Shown here: positions 10,210 through 18,407 of the stretch, piece by piece
Layout: the number at the start of each line of letters is the position of its first letter
How positions within the stretch are numbered: position 1 is the stretch's first letter
Notes under the pieces: model-generated
Told to the model about the DNA's origin: nothing
The model's database searches: none
Seen by the model: only the letters and a program-made list of their open reading frames with translations
From: Symmachiella dynata
GTDB lineage: Bacteria; Planctomycetota; Planctomycetia; Planctomycetales; Planctomycetaceae
DNA: 64,000 bases
Direction: 5' to 3'
NCBI RefSeq assembly: GCF_007747995.1
Contig: NZ_CP036276.1
Location: 626,001 to 690,000, forward strand
Position numbers and translations under genes: made by a program

Positions 10210-11790
10210 CTATCGTGTCGTAAACTCCACCGTATTCACCAATCCCCACAGCAAGTCTTCGAAAGCGGCGTTGCGGTTGCCGACTTTCTGGATGTGCTTT
10301 GTGGCGATGGTGGTTTCTCGTTCTGTGGGTTGGCGAGCTAAGACTTGCAGAAACAGTTGTTCAATGGCGGCCTGGTTCTTGGGATAGGTGATCAAAAGCC
10401 GGCTCAATTGTGTGCCGCTCTCCGGGGCGGCGTTGATTTGTGCCTGCAGTTGTGTGTTGTTCATCAAAAACATCGCTTGCCCCATGGTGCGGGGTTGTTC
10501 TTCTTCGGGCAGCGAGGGGTCGGCGGCAAAGGCTTCGACGACTAATTCCCGTGTGCTTTTCGGCGGTGGCGGAAAACGAAAGGCCTTGGTCGCGGGGGCC
10601 TGTTCGCCTTTTACGTTGGGCAGTCCCGTCGCCATGAACAACGCATCATAAATCACATCGCCTCGCAATCGTTCCGCTGTGGTGCCGGCAGCCAGCAGAT
10701 TGTCATCGCTTTGCGCATTCGGCAAACGGCGCTGATAGGCATCGGTTACCAGGATAATGCGGAACAGATCCTTGATGTCGTAACCGGTTGCCAAGAAATG
10801 CGAGGTGAGCGCCTCATGCACTTCGGGCAGCAAATGATCCTTATACGGCCCCATGTCGTCGACCGGTTCGTAGAATCCGCGACCCATCAGTTTGGCCCAG
10901 ATACGATTCACATACGCCCGCGCAAACCACGGGTTATCGGGCAGCGTGATCAAATTCGCTAAGCGTTGCCGGCGGGCCATGTCTGGTTTTCCCAGCGGCA
11001 AACCTTCGCCCGTCATCAGCGTCGGCCGCATCGCCGATCCTGGTTTTTTGACATCAAGGGCATTGGGCATACGATATTCCCCTTTGCCGCGATCCGAAAC
11101 GATCGTCCCGGTCCCATCCTGCACCTTGCCGAGCTTGCCTGCAGCCCGCGCGAAGAAAGCGGCCATTTGGTGAAACTCTTCGCGCTGCCAATCGTCGAAG
11201 GGATGATCGTGGCATTCGGCGCACTGCAGTTGCAGTCCCAAAAAGACGCGAGCGGTCTCCGCCCCTAATTTGACGGCGTTGCCTTGATGGTATCCGACAA
11301 ACGTGGCGGCGGGGTTTTGTTTGATCGGTCCGGTGCCGGTCAAAATCGCACGTGTAATTTCCGCCCAGGAATGATTGGCGTTCAGTTCCGCTGCGAGCCA
11401 TTGCTGAAACAAATCGTAATTCAAAAACGTCAATTCGGGAGGCGGCACGCGGGCACTGATCGTGTCGCGCCAGTAATGCGCCCAGTGCGTTCCGAATTCT
11501 TCGCTGTCCAGCAATTGGTCAATGGCCGCCGCGCGTCGGTCGGGGTTCTCATCGGCCGCGAAACGGGTCGACTCCGCTGGGGTCGGTTGGCGGCCGATCA
11601 GGTCTAGGCTCAGGCGCCGCAAGAACTGCTCATCGCCGACAACCGCTTGTGCGTCCGTGTCGGATAACGAATTGACAATCAGTTGGTCGACTTGTCCGGG
11701 CGAAATCCGCGCGGCTGGTTCGGCGGCATTGGCAGTCGCAGCCAACAGCACGATGGTATTGACAACTAGGAGGTGTGCAATAACCCGCAT
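10210..11790 (-). CDS. DUF1549/DUF1553 domain exported protein
   Basis: A 526-residue protein with an N-terminal signal peptide (MRVIAHLLVVNTIVLLAATA, cleavage after NAA), a DUF1549 region in the first half with RRLSLDLIGRQPTPAE and the metal-like motif AECHDHPFDDWQ, and a DUF1553 region in the second half beginning NPWFARAYVNRIWAKLMG. It has no CxxCH cytochrome module, unlike the larger relative at 18.4 kb. The start at 11790 was chosen because it begins the signal peptide; the open frame extends 111 bases further upstream into the MarR gene without signal-like features. It lies 26 bases after the MarR gene and precedes DUF1501, so a three-gene operon is likely. Function unknown, possibly linked to extracellular polymer use. 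Confidence 0.9.
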   Translation of the reverse strand: MRVIAHLLVVNTIVLLAATANAAEPAARISPGQVDQLIVNSLSDTDAQAVVGDEQFLRRLSLDLIGRQPTPAESTRFAADENPDRRAAAIDQLLDSEEFGTHWAHYWRDTISARVPPPELTFLNYDLFQQWLAAELNANHSWAEITRAILTGTGPIKQNPAATFVGYHQGNAVKLGAETARVFLGLQLQCAECHDHPFDDWQREEFHQMAAFFARAAGKLGKVQDGTGTIVSDRGKGEYRMPNALDVKKPGSAMRPTLMTGEGLPLGKPDMARRQRLANLITLPDNPWFARAYVNRIWAKLMGRGFYEPVDDMGPYKDHLLPEVHEALTSHFLATGYDIKDLFRIILVTDAYQRRLPNAQSDDNLLAAGTTAERLRGDVIYDALFMATGLPNVKGEQAPATKAFRFPPPPKSTRELVVEAFAADPSLPEEEQPRTMGQAMFLMNNTQLQAQINAAPESGTQLSRLLITYPKNQAAIEQLFLQVLARQPTERETTIATKHIQKVGNRNAAFEDLLWGLVNTVEFTTR

Positions 11791-11816
11791 GGAGTCGCCC
11801 TGACTGTTGTCTCGGT

Positions 11817-12299
11817 TCAAGAATTTGTCGTCTCGCTGCAACCGGCGGTCGCGACCAAGGCCTCTTTGTCGCCGTTGAGATTGTGACGAATCTTCCCGCA
11901 CAATTCCTTGAAGAGTGCCAGCTCTTCTTCAGTCAGTCCCACAGCTGCCTGTTCGCGGGTTTCGCGGGCACATTGCACGCCCCGTTCCCAAAGCTGTTCT
12001 GCCTTGTCGGTCGCGCGGATCCGTTTGCAGCGACGATCCTCGGAACACGGGACTCGTTCCAGAATGCCATCGCGCTCCATGCGATCCAAGATTCCGGCCA
12101 AGGTTGGCGCTTCGATTCCCATGCGGTCGCCCAACTGTCGTTGTGTTTGTTCCCCATGCATGGAAATCATGGCCAGGACTTCCCATTGCCGAAATGTAAT
12201 TCCGTCCTGCACGAGCTTGGCATCGAGCGATTTGCGGATCGCATGCGATGTCGAACAAACCCAATATCCCAAACTCTGCTCAAAATCATAGGTCAACAT
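11817..12299 (-). CDS. MarR-family transcriptional regulator
   Basis: A 160-residue winged-helix regulator. The MarR core is visible from about residue 30 to 120: the recognition region EQTQRQLGDRMGIEAPTLAGILDRMERDG, then the wing DRRCKRIRATDKAEQLW, and flanking dimerisation helices. MarR proteins bind palindromic operators as dimers and often release on binding of a phenolic ligand or oxidation. There are several cysteines, including WVCST near the N-terminus and VPCSEDRRCK in the wing, so thiol sensing is conceivable but not shown. The gene heads a likely operon with the DUF1549/DUF1553 and DUF1501 genes, and an inverted repeat 31-64 bases upstream of its start is a candidate self-operator. 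Confidence 0.9.
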   Translation of the reverse strand: MLTYDFEQSLGYWVCSTSHAIRKSLDAKLVQDGITFRQWEVLAMISMHGEQTQRQLGDRMGIEAPTLAGILDRMERDGILERVPCSEDRRCKRIRATDKAEQLWERGVQCARETREQAAVGLTEEELALFKELCGKIRHNLNGDKEALVATAGCSETTNS

Positions 12300-12329
12300 A
12301 GAGATGGCTTTCGAAGCAAGTTCGGCGAA

Positions 12330-12363
12330 AATTGACGCAAATCTATTTTAGTCTTCGTCAATT
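12330..12363. promoter_or_regulatory. Candidate MarR operator (inverted repeat)
   Basis: Arms AATTGACG (12330-12337) and CGTCAATT (12356-12363) are perfect reverse complements separated by 18 bases. The element ends 31 bases upstream of the MarR start codon. The spacing is longer than in classical MarR boxes, so this is a candidate only. Confidence 0.45.
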
Positions 12364-12710
12364 GTGGGTCGAAGAATCCGAGAAAATATGCAGAGCGCAT
12401 CGGAAACAAGGCAGGAAGGGACGATCGTCACCAGCCTCGTCTTCTTAATAATACGGTGTCCAGGTGACTCGAATCAAGCGGCTAACGTCTCCACCGGCTG
12501 GTATTTAGGTAATGTACTAAGTCACAAACCGGGAATGACCGGTTTTACGGTCCTTTTTCGCCGTTTCAAATGACACGCCTAAACTTCGGGGTGACCGCCG
12601 GGAAGGGAGGGCGAAGCTCCTGCTGAGCCGAAATTGCCGGTTAACGCGATCCGATAAACTCGACATTCTGCGAGCCACACCTTCCGGAGTGCGGTGAAAC
12701 CGGAGTCGTA
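12364..12710. other. Intergenic stretch without a supported gene
   Basis: No convincing coding region. A 69-codon frame at 12364-12573 has atypical composition and no ribosome binding site. A short hairpin with arms AAACCGG (12526-12532) and CCGGTTT (12539-12545), followed by a few T, could be a weak terminator on the plus strand, but no gene lies upstream of it on that strand. Confidence 0.4.
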
Positions 12711-15359
12711 TCAGTCCAGGCAGCAGGGGATATTGGGGCTGAAGTAGAACTGGCGTTGAGCGAGCGGAATCCGCGGCTGATCGGCGCGGCGATAGACCAG
12801 ACGACCGTCGACGATGACGTGCGTCACCTGCGTCTTGTGTTCAAACGGGTCGCCGTCGTACAGCACGATGTCGGCCACCTTGCCCGGTTCTAAGCTGCCG
12901 TAGCGGTCGTCGATATTGAGGATTTTTGCCGCATCGAGTGTGACAGCCGCCAGCGCCCGCGCGCGACCCAGACCGTACACCATGGCCATGGCCGCTTCGT
13001 GGCGAATCACTCGTGTCTTGGGAACATACGTCTCCACGCCACTGCCGATTGCAATCGGAATTTTATGATCGGCCAGTGCCGCTGCATTCCCCAAGAACGA
13101 ACGATAGGTTTCCATGCCCCCCACACGCTGCATTGTCGGGTGCACGATGACCGGTACGTTGGCGGTCTTAATTTGGTCTGCCACCAAATAGCCGTCGGCG
13201 GCCAATGCAATCATTGCCTCGAGTTTGAATTCCTTGGTCAAACGGAGTGCGGTCATAATATCGTCGCCCCGCTGGGCGCAGAACAGGGCGGGTACTTTTT
13301 TCTCCAGGACGCTGGTGAGTGCTTCCTGTTTCAGGTCACGATTGGGAACGTCGTCGGCATCTTGGTCCGGTTTCTTTTTGCGTGAGAAATTCGACGCACC
13401 CGTCAACGCCTCACGAATCAACGAAGCCGTTCCCATCCGCGTGCGCGGTTTGCGACCATCGTAGGTTTCTTTGGGCCATTCCCCCAGGTTGAACAACATC
13501 GCTTGTGGGAATCGAATCGTCATGCTCTCCGGCGTCCGTCCATATGTGTGAAACACCCCCGACAGACCGGCAATCACGTTTGCCCGTCCCGGACAGGCAT
13601 GCACTGTGGTGATCCCTTGTTGCAGCAAAAATTGCAACAACGGTTCAGACGGATTGAAACCATCCAACACGCGGACGTCAGCCTGATTGGGGTCGCTCTC
13701 CTCGTTCGAGTCCTGATCCGCGCGGATGTTGTACTCCCCTTCCAGCGGCACCACACTGTGCGCGTCGATCAGTCCGGGAGAAACTTCCGTTGCGGCGACG
13801 ACCGGAATGCCGGCGGCTATCTCCAATTCTGCTCGCGGCCCGGCGAATACAATTTTCCCGTCGCGCACATGCACGGCACCATCGTCGATGCTTTCACCGG
13901 CAACCGTGTGCAAACGGCCGGCGAGGATCACGAATTCTGTGCTCTGCAAATCAGCCTCCGTTGCGCCGGTAGGTGGAGTGGGGGCCTCCACGACTTGCAG
14001 CGGCGCGACAAGCGGTTTTGCGGGTGGGATTTGCGATTTATCACGCACGGCAAATCCGCCGGTTTGAAACAGCCGCTCCGACTCGTCCGCCAGATCAAAC
14101 ACGCGTTGGCCGTCAATGTAGGTTTCGAGCACCCGCGCATAAATGCTAAACGGCGGTCCGCTCAAGACCACGAAATCAGCATCCTTACCCGCTTCGAGAG
14201 AACCGAGACGATCGTCGAGATGCATCACCTCGGCTCCGTGTAGCGTGACTGCCTTGAGGGCGATGTCCTCGGGTAATCCGCCGCGCACGGCAATCGCCGC
14301 CGTCCGCAACATAAAACGGCTTTCGGTCACCGGGTCGTCCGTATTGACCAAAACTTTGACTCCCGCAGCCGCCAATTCCGCACCGCACTCTTCGAGAAAC
14401 TGTACGACTTCAGCTTTGCCGCCCGGGCTGTCGAGGATGGTCATCGATACCGGTACGCCATGTCGGGCGATCTCGTCGATAATTTTGTACGACTCGGTGC
14501 CGTGTTGAATCACGAGGTCAAAGTCGAATTCATCTTTCAAACGCATCGTTGTCAACAAGTCGTCGGCGCGGTGCGAATGAAAGTGCACGGTCCGTTTTTT
14601 TTGCAGCACTTCGACGAGTGCTTCTAGGCCAAGGTCCACATCCGGCGGCGAGACCTCTTCACCGGCGGCAAGTTTCTTGCGGTACCCATCCCATTCACGG
14701 CGGTAGTCAATCGCTTTGAGAAATTCAGCCCGCTGCAGTGCGGCAATTTTCATGCGCGTGCCGGGCGCTTTTCCCTTGCTGCCGTAACTCCGCTTGGGGT
14801 TTTCGCCGTTGGCCATTTTTAAGCCCCCCAACATGTCAGGCGAAGCGATCCACATTTGTTCCGGCGTATGTCCCCGCAGTTTGACGTAGATAGTCTGCCC
14901 GCCGATCACATTGCCGCTACCCGGCATGATATTGGCCGTTGTCACGCCCCCGGCATTGGCCATGCGGATGCCCGGGTCAAACGGATTGAGCGAATCGAGC
15001 GCGCGGACCACGCTTTGCACCGGACCGGTCATTTCGTTGCCGTCGCTATTCGACGAAATGGCCGGCCGGGAATAGACACCCAGATGCGAATGCGTATCGA
15101 CCAACCCTGGGATGATCACCTTCCCTGCAGCATCATGTACCTCGGCGCCGTCGGGAATCGCGACATCGTCCATCATACCCACAGCGACGATCTTGCCGCC
15201 CTCGACGAGCAGCGTTCCTGGATCAAACACTTTGCCGGCAGCCGTCAAAATCCGCGCGCCGCGATAGGCGATTGGCTTGGGTTCCGCTGCAGAGCAAAAA
15301 CCGCTCATCGCGATGAACAAACAAGGGACAATCAGCAGACAGCGCAAAATAATTGGCAT
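12711..15359 (-). CDS. Exported tandem amidohydrolase; second half lacks metal ligands
   Basis: An 882-residue protein with a signal peptide (cleavage near SGFCSAAEP) and two imidazolonepropionase/amidohydrolase-like modules in tandem (about residues 30-430 and 475-865). Each ends with the family closure RxGSLExGKxAD. The first module keeps the metal-binding set: VDTHSHLG (HxH), the His-rich TVHFHSHRADD, VIQHGTES and the late Asp in VNTDDPVTE. In the second module the matching positions read IDAHSVVPL, ALFCAQRGDD, MIALAADGY and IAIGSGVE, so all ligands but one His are lost. The first half is probably the enzyme (amide or cyclic imide hydrolysis, substrate unknown) and the second a structural or binding partner. 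The start codon lies directly before the signal peptide. It is divergent from the sulfatase gene. Confidence 0.88.
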   Translation of the reverse strand: MPIILRCLLIVPCLFIAMSGFCSAAEPKPIAYRGARILTAAGKVFDPGTLLVEGGKIVAVGMMDDVAIPDGAEVHDAAGKVIIPGLVDTHSHLGVYSRPAISSNSDGNEMTGPVQSVVRALDSLNPFDPGIRMANAGGVTTANIMPGSGNVIGGQTIYVKLRGHTPEQMWIASPDMLGGLKMANGENPKRSYGSKGKAPGTRMKIAALQRAEFLKAIDYRREWDGYRKKLAAGEEVSPPDVDLGLEALVEVLQKKRTVHFHSHRADDLLTTMRLKDEFDFDLVIQHGTESYKIIDEIARHGVPVSMTILDSPGGKAEVVQFLEECGAELAAAGVKVLVNTDDPVTESRFMLRTAAIAVRGGLPEDIALKAVTLHGAEVMHLDDRLGSLEAGKDADFVVLSGPPFSIYARVLETYIDGQRVFDLADESERLFQTGGFAVRDKSQIPPAKPLVAPLQVVEAPTPPTGATEADLQSTEFVILAGRLHTVAGESIDDGAVHVRDGKIVFAGPRAELEIAAGIPVVAATEVSPGLIDAHSVVPLEGEYNIRADQDSNEESDPNQADVRVLDGFNPSEPLLQFLLQQGITTVHACPGRANVIAGLSGVFHTYGRTPESMTIRFPQAMLFNLGEWPKETYDGRKPRTRMGTASLIREALTGASNFSRKKKPDQDADDVPNRDLKQEALTSVLEKKVPALFCAQRGDDIMTALRLTKEFKLEAMIALAADGYLVADQIKTANVPVIVHPTMQRVGGMETYRSFLGNAAALADHKIPIAIGSGVETYVPKTRVIRHEAAMAMVYGLGRARALAAVTLDAAKILNIDDRYGSLEPGKVADIVLYDGDPFEHKTQVTHVIVDGRLVYRRADQPRIPLAQRQFYFSPNIPCCLD

Positions 15360-15381
15360 CAGAGGTGGTCCGTTTCATGGC

Positions 15382-15461
15382 CCCCCGGCAAAGCCGGGGG
15401 CTGGAAGGGCGTCGCCGGATTAAAAGCCGAATGATCCATCAGCCCCCGGCTTTGCCGGGGG
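15382..15461. repeat. Pair of inverted 21-base palindromic repeats
   Basis: Positions 15382-15402 and 15441-15461 are exact reverse complements of each other, and each is itself a hairpin with arms CCCCCGGC and GCCGGGGG around AAA or TTT. The 38-base spacer has no coding sense. They lie between the divergent amidohydrolase and sulfatase genes, so they could form a large cruciform or stem-loop. A related partial copy (CCCCCGG) occurs at about 15480. Confidence 0.85.
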
Positions 15462-15569
15462 TAATCGAGCACACAGTATCCCCCGGCCATTGAATTACGG
15501 TATAAAATCTATTGGTTCCATCCTAGCTTCCCTAGGCACCCTTGCCCAGCATATTCAGGAGACACCGAA

Positions 15570-17726
15570 ATGAACCGCTGGTTCAGCCTATCTATCGCCA
15601 CTCTGCTCGTCATTGCATTGGGCCACGACACCGCACAAGCAGCCGAGCAACCAAATATATTGTGGATCAGTTGTGAGGATATCAGTCCCGATTTGCGGTG
15701 TTACGGCGATGACTATGCGATTAGTCCCCACATCGACCAGTTGGCGGCCGAGGGAGTGCTGTACTCGCGGGCCTTTTCTCACTCTGGTGTGTGTGCGCCG
15801 ACCCGGTCGGGGATTATTACCGGCATGTACCCCACTAGTATCGGTACCCCTCACATGCGCTGCCGTGGCGTACCGCCGGCCGAAGTGCGGTGTTTCAGCC
15901 AGTACCTGCGCGCTGCTGGATATTACTGCACCAACAACAAAAAAACCGACTACCAATTCGAATCACCGCTCACCGCTTGGGATGAGAGTAGCAACCAGGC
16001 GCATTGGCGAAATCGCAGCGAAGGACAACCTTTCTTCGCGATCATTAATCTGACGATTTCCCACGAAAGTCAAATTCGCAATCCTCGTCCCGAGACCAAA
16101 AAACTGGTTTCCCAACTCAGCTCCGCCGAGCGGCACGATCCGGCGCAAGCGCCGCTGCCGAGTTACTATCCCGACACGCCCTTGGTCCGCCGCGACTGGG
16201 CGAATTATCATGACAACATCACAGCGATGGACAAACAGGTGGCCGAGATCCTGCAGCAACTCGACGAGGATGGACTCGCTGAAGACACGATCGTTTGGTT
16301 CTGGGGCGATCACGGCCGCGGCTTGCCGCGGGGGAAACGCTGGATTTATGACTCCGGCCTGCAATTCCCGCTGATCATTCGCGTTCCCGAGAAATGGAAG
16401 CAGCGCGCGCTGCCCGAACATCCCGAGCAATTAGCCGCCGGAACTGTGAACGACGAATTGGTCGCCTTCATCGACTTTGCGCCCACGATGCTCTCGCTGG
16501 CCGGAATCGATATCCCGGAGCACATTCAAGGCCAAGCTTTTCTCGGCCCACAAAAAGCTACGCCGCGCAAATATATCTTCGCCGCCCGCGACCGCATGGA
16601 TGAACGTTACGACCTGATCCGCGCTGCGCGCGACAAGCAGTTCAAATATATCCGCAACGACATGCCGTTCATCCCCTACTCGCAAAACATCTCCTATATG
16701 AACGAGATGCCGACGATGCAAGAGATGCGGCGTCTTGATGCCGCTGGCGAATTGGTTGGGCCGCAAAAATTGTACTTCCGCCAAGTCAAACCGGCGGAGG
16801 AACTTTACGACACCGAGGCCGATCCCGAAGAACTAAACAATCTGGCCGACGATCCAAAGTACGCCGACAAGTTGGCCGAACTTCGCTCGCAATCTCGGCA
16901 ATGGCGCAAAGGCATCGGCGACATGGGGCTGATTCCCGAACCGATCTTCGACGAGATGAAACGCCCCGGCGGCAAATATGCCGTGACCGCCGACCCCATT
17001 TTTACGATCACCGATGTCAACGACGCGCAACGGTCGTACCAAGTGGCAATCGCTTCGCCAACCGCCGGGAGTTCAATTGCCTACCGCTTCGGCAAGGGAC
17101 CTTATCAACTCTACACCGAGCCGGTTACGGTCAAACCGGGGCAAAAGCTCTCGGCCGTTGCCTGCCGCATTGGTTTTCGTGACAGCCAAGCCATCACGTT
17201 CCGACCCGGCGCTGCCGCTGCTCCACCGGCCCAAAGCAAGACGCAGGATTATGTGCATTGGCGTGATGCCCTCGACAAGTCCGATCTGCTGGAGCAATTG
17301 GCCGAATTGAAAACGATAGATAGCTCGCAACCGGAGTCTGTCGCCAAGTACTGTGCAGCACTCGCCAGCGAACAGGCTGCCATGCGTTATTGGGCGATTA
17401 CGGAACTCTATTATGCCGACGCGATCGACGAAGACATCGCGAACAAAATTCGGCCCTATTTGGATGACCCGTCGCCAGTGGTTTGTATTGCCGCAGCACA
17501 GGCCATCGCCGATACAGATCCCGATGCCGCATTAGCGGTCTTGACCAAAATGCTTGAGCATCCCCAAGACACGACACGTTTGAGTGCCGCGCTCGCCCTG
17601 GATGAACTCGGCGAAACCGCACGACCGGCGATTCCCGCTATGCAGAATGCGCGGCAAGACAAGTTTAAATATGTCGTCCGCGTCTGCGACGGCGCGCTCG
17701 CCCGGTTGGGTGTCCCGGTAGATTGA
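15570..17726 (+). CDS. Exported arylsulfatase-family protein with HEAT-like tail
   Basis: A 718-residue sulfatase that should hydrolyse sulfate esters outside the cytoplasm. A signal peptide (MNRWFSLSIATLLVIALGHD, cleavage near AQAAEQ) is followed by the type I sulfatase core. The metal-binding start ISCEDISPDLRCYGDD and the formylglycine motif CAPTRSG (Cys around residue 75) are visible, as is FWGDHGRGLPRGKRW downstream. After the catalytic domain (to about residue 460) there is a chitobiase-like C-terminal beta region and then a HEAT-like stretch (VCIAAAQAIADTDP...LSAALALDELGE), a combination seen in planctomycete sulfatases. The substrate, probably a sulfated polysaccharide, is unknown. 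The ribosome binding site is AGGAGA 8 bases before ATG. A maturation enzyme (anSME or FGE) is not in this window. Confidence 0.92.
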   Translation: MNRWFSLSIATLLVIALGHDTAQAAEQPNILWISCEDISPDLRCYGDDYAISPHIDQLAAEGVLYSRAFSHSGVCAPTRSGIITGMYPTSIGTPHMRCRGVPPAEVRCFSQYLRAAGYYCTNNKKTDYQFESPLTAWDESSNQAHWRNRSEGQPFFAIINLTISHESQIRNPRPETKKLVSQLSSAERHDPAQAPLPSYYPDTPLVRRDWANYHDNITAMDKQVAEILQQLDEDGLAEDTIVWFWGDHGRGLPRGKRWIYDSGLQFPLIIRVPEKWKQRALPEHPEQLAAGTVNDELVAFIDFAPTMLSLAGIDIPEHIQGQAFLGPQKATPRKYIFAARDRMDERYDLIRAARDKQFKYIRNDMPFIPYSQNISYMNEMPTMQEMRRLDAAGELVGPQKLYFRQVKPAEELYDTEADPEELNNLADDPKYADKLAELRSQSRQWRKGIGDMGLIPEPIFDEMKRPGGKYAVTADPIFTITDVNDAQRSYQVAIASPTAGSSIAYRFGKGPYQLYTEPVTVKPGQKLSAVACRIGFRDSQAITFRPGAAAAPPAQSKTQDYVHWRDALDKSDLLEQLAELKTIDSSQPESVAKYCAALASEQAAMRYWAITELYYADAIDEDIANKIRPYLDDPSPVVCIAAAQAIADTDPDAALAVLTKMLEHPQDTTRLSAALALDELGETARPAIPAMQNARQDKFKYVVRVCDGALARLGVPVD

Positions 17727-17777
17727 TGCTGGATCGTACCGGAGCGCAACATTAAGTTTTATGTCGTCCCGATTTGA

Positions 17778-17881
17778 GGTGCCACTGGCGGCTCGTCCGC
17801 CAGAACGAACGTGGAGCGACGTCCCTAGACAAGGAAAACTCGGCCTGACACAGCACTGGCGGGCTAGCCGCCGGTGGCACC
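17778..17881. repeat. Palindromic repeat family C, copy 1
   Basis: A 104-base element with inverted ends: it begins GGTGCCACTGGCGGCT and ends with the near reverse complement AGCCGCCGGTGGCACC. Internal sub-hairpins exist (CTGGCGG and CCGCCAG at the left end). It matches the element at 58283-58360 at both ends but has a different interior. It lies just after the sulfatase gene. Confidence 0.8.
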
Positions 17882-17914
17882 CGCGCGTTGTTGGTTTTTA
17901 ATGCGACTGACGGT

Positions 17915-18118
17915 TCAATTTGCTACCGCTGCATCCTGGTCCATCAGTTCGGCGGTAATGCGTGCCGCGTGGATCTTTGCATAGCGATTGATCTGTTGCG
18001 GCAACAGCGCCAACACGATTTCCGCGACGGCCACCTCCCGATCCAACAACGGAAAAGGAGCCAACTCATCGTCGATGGCGATGACCATTTCCAACGACAG
18101 CGGGTGAAATGTTTTCAT
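17915..18118 (-). CDS. Small hypothetical protein (67 aa)
   Basis: A 67-residue protein, MKTFHPLSLEMVIAIDDELA at the start and ending ITAELMDQDAAVAN. No known domain was recognised. Support for coding comes from codon use matching the neighbourhood, a predicted amphipathic helix, and translational coupling: its ATG overlaps the stop of an upstream 39-codon frame in the classic ATGA arrangement. No signal peptide or membrane segment. It may be a partner of the 39-residue product, as in small two-gene cassettes (toxin-antitoxin like or regulator pairs), but nothing in the sequence proves this. Confidence 0.5.
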   Translation of the reverse strand: MKTFHPLSLEMVIAIDDELAPFPLLDREVAVAEIVLALLPQQINRYAKIHAARITAELMDQDAAVAN

Positions 18119-18234
18119 GCGTGGGGCCTTTCAACGGCAACGCGACCGGATGGTGGTGATTTCATTCGCTCGACAAAGCGGTCCTGCAGCTGATCACGCG
18201 ACAAGTCGGCGCAAAATCGGTAATCGGCTTTCAT
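18115..18234 (-). CDS. Tiny hypothetical protein (39 aa), overlaps the next gene
   Basis: Frame of 39 codons starting MKADYRFCADLSRDQLQDRF and ending AVERPHA. It is too short for most gene finders. Its TGA shares bases with the ATG of the 67-residue frame (ATGA overlap), which suggests that both are translated from one message. The upstream region has no strong ribosome binding site, so confidence is moderate. No family recognised. Confidence 0.4.
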   Translation of the reverse strand: MKADYRFCADLSRDQLQDRFVERMKSPPSGRVAVERPHA

Positions 18235-18407
18235 TTATTTTAGGGCAGCAGCAATTGATAGGGCCGCCACGCGAGAAAGCGGCCCGTTTGCAGCGGTCCC
18301 TGATCGCGTCGACGTTCACAAGGCCGTGAAAACGTTGTAAAGTGAATGCATCGCCAAGTTGTGGGCGGTGGTTGGCAGAGGACCGAAGCGGAGAGAGGGA
18401 AACCAGG

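Noticed and set aside
12364-12573. 69-codon frame in the gap after the MarR gene
   Set aside because: No ribosome binding site and atypical residue composition; likely chance.
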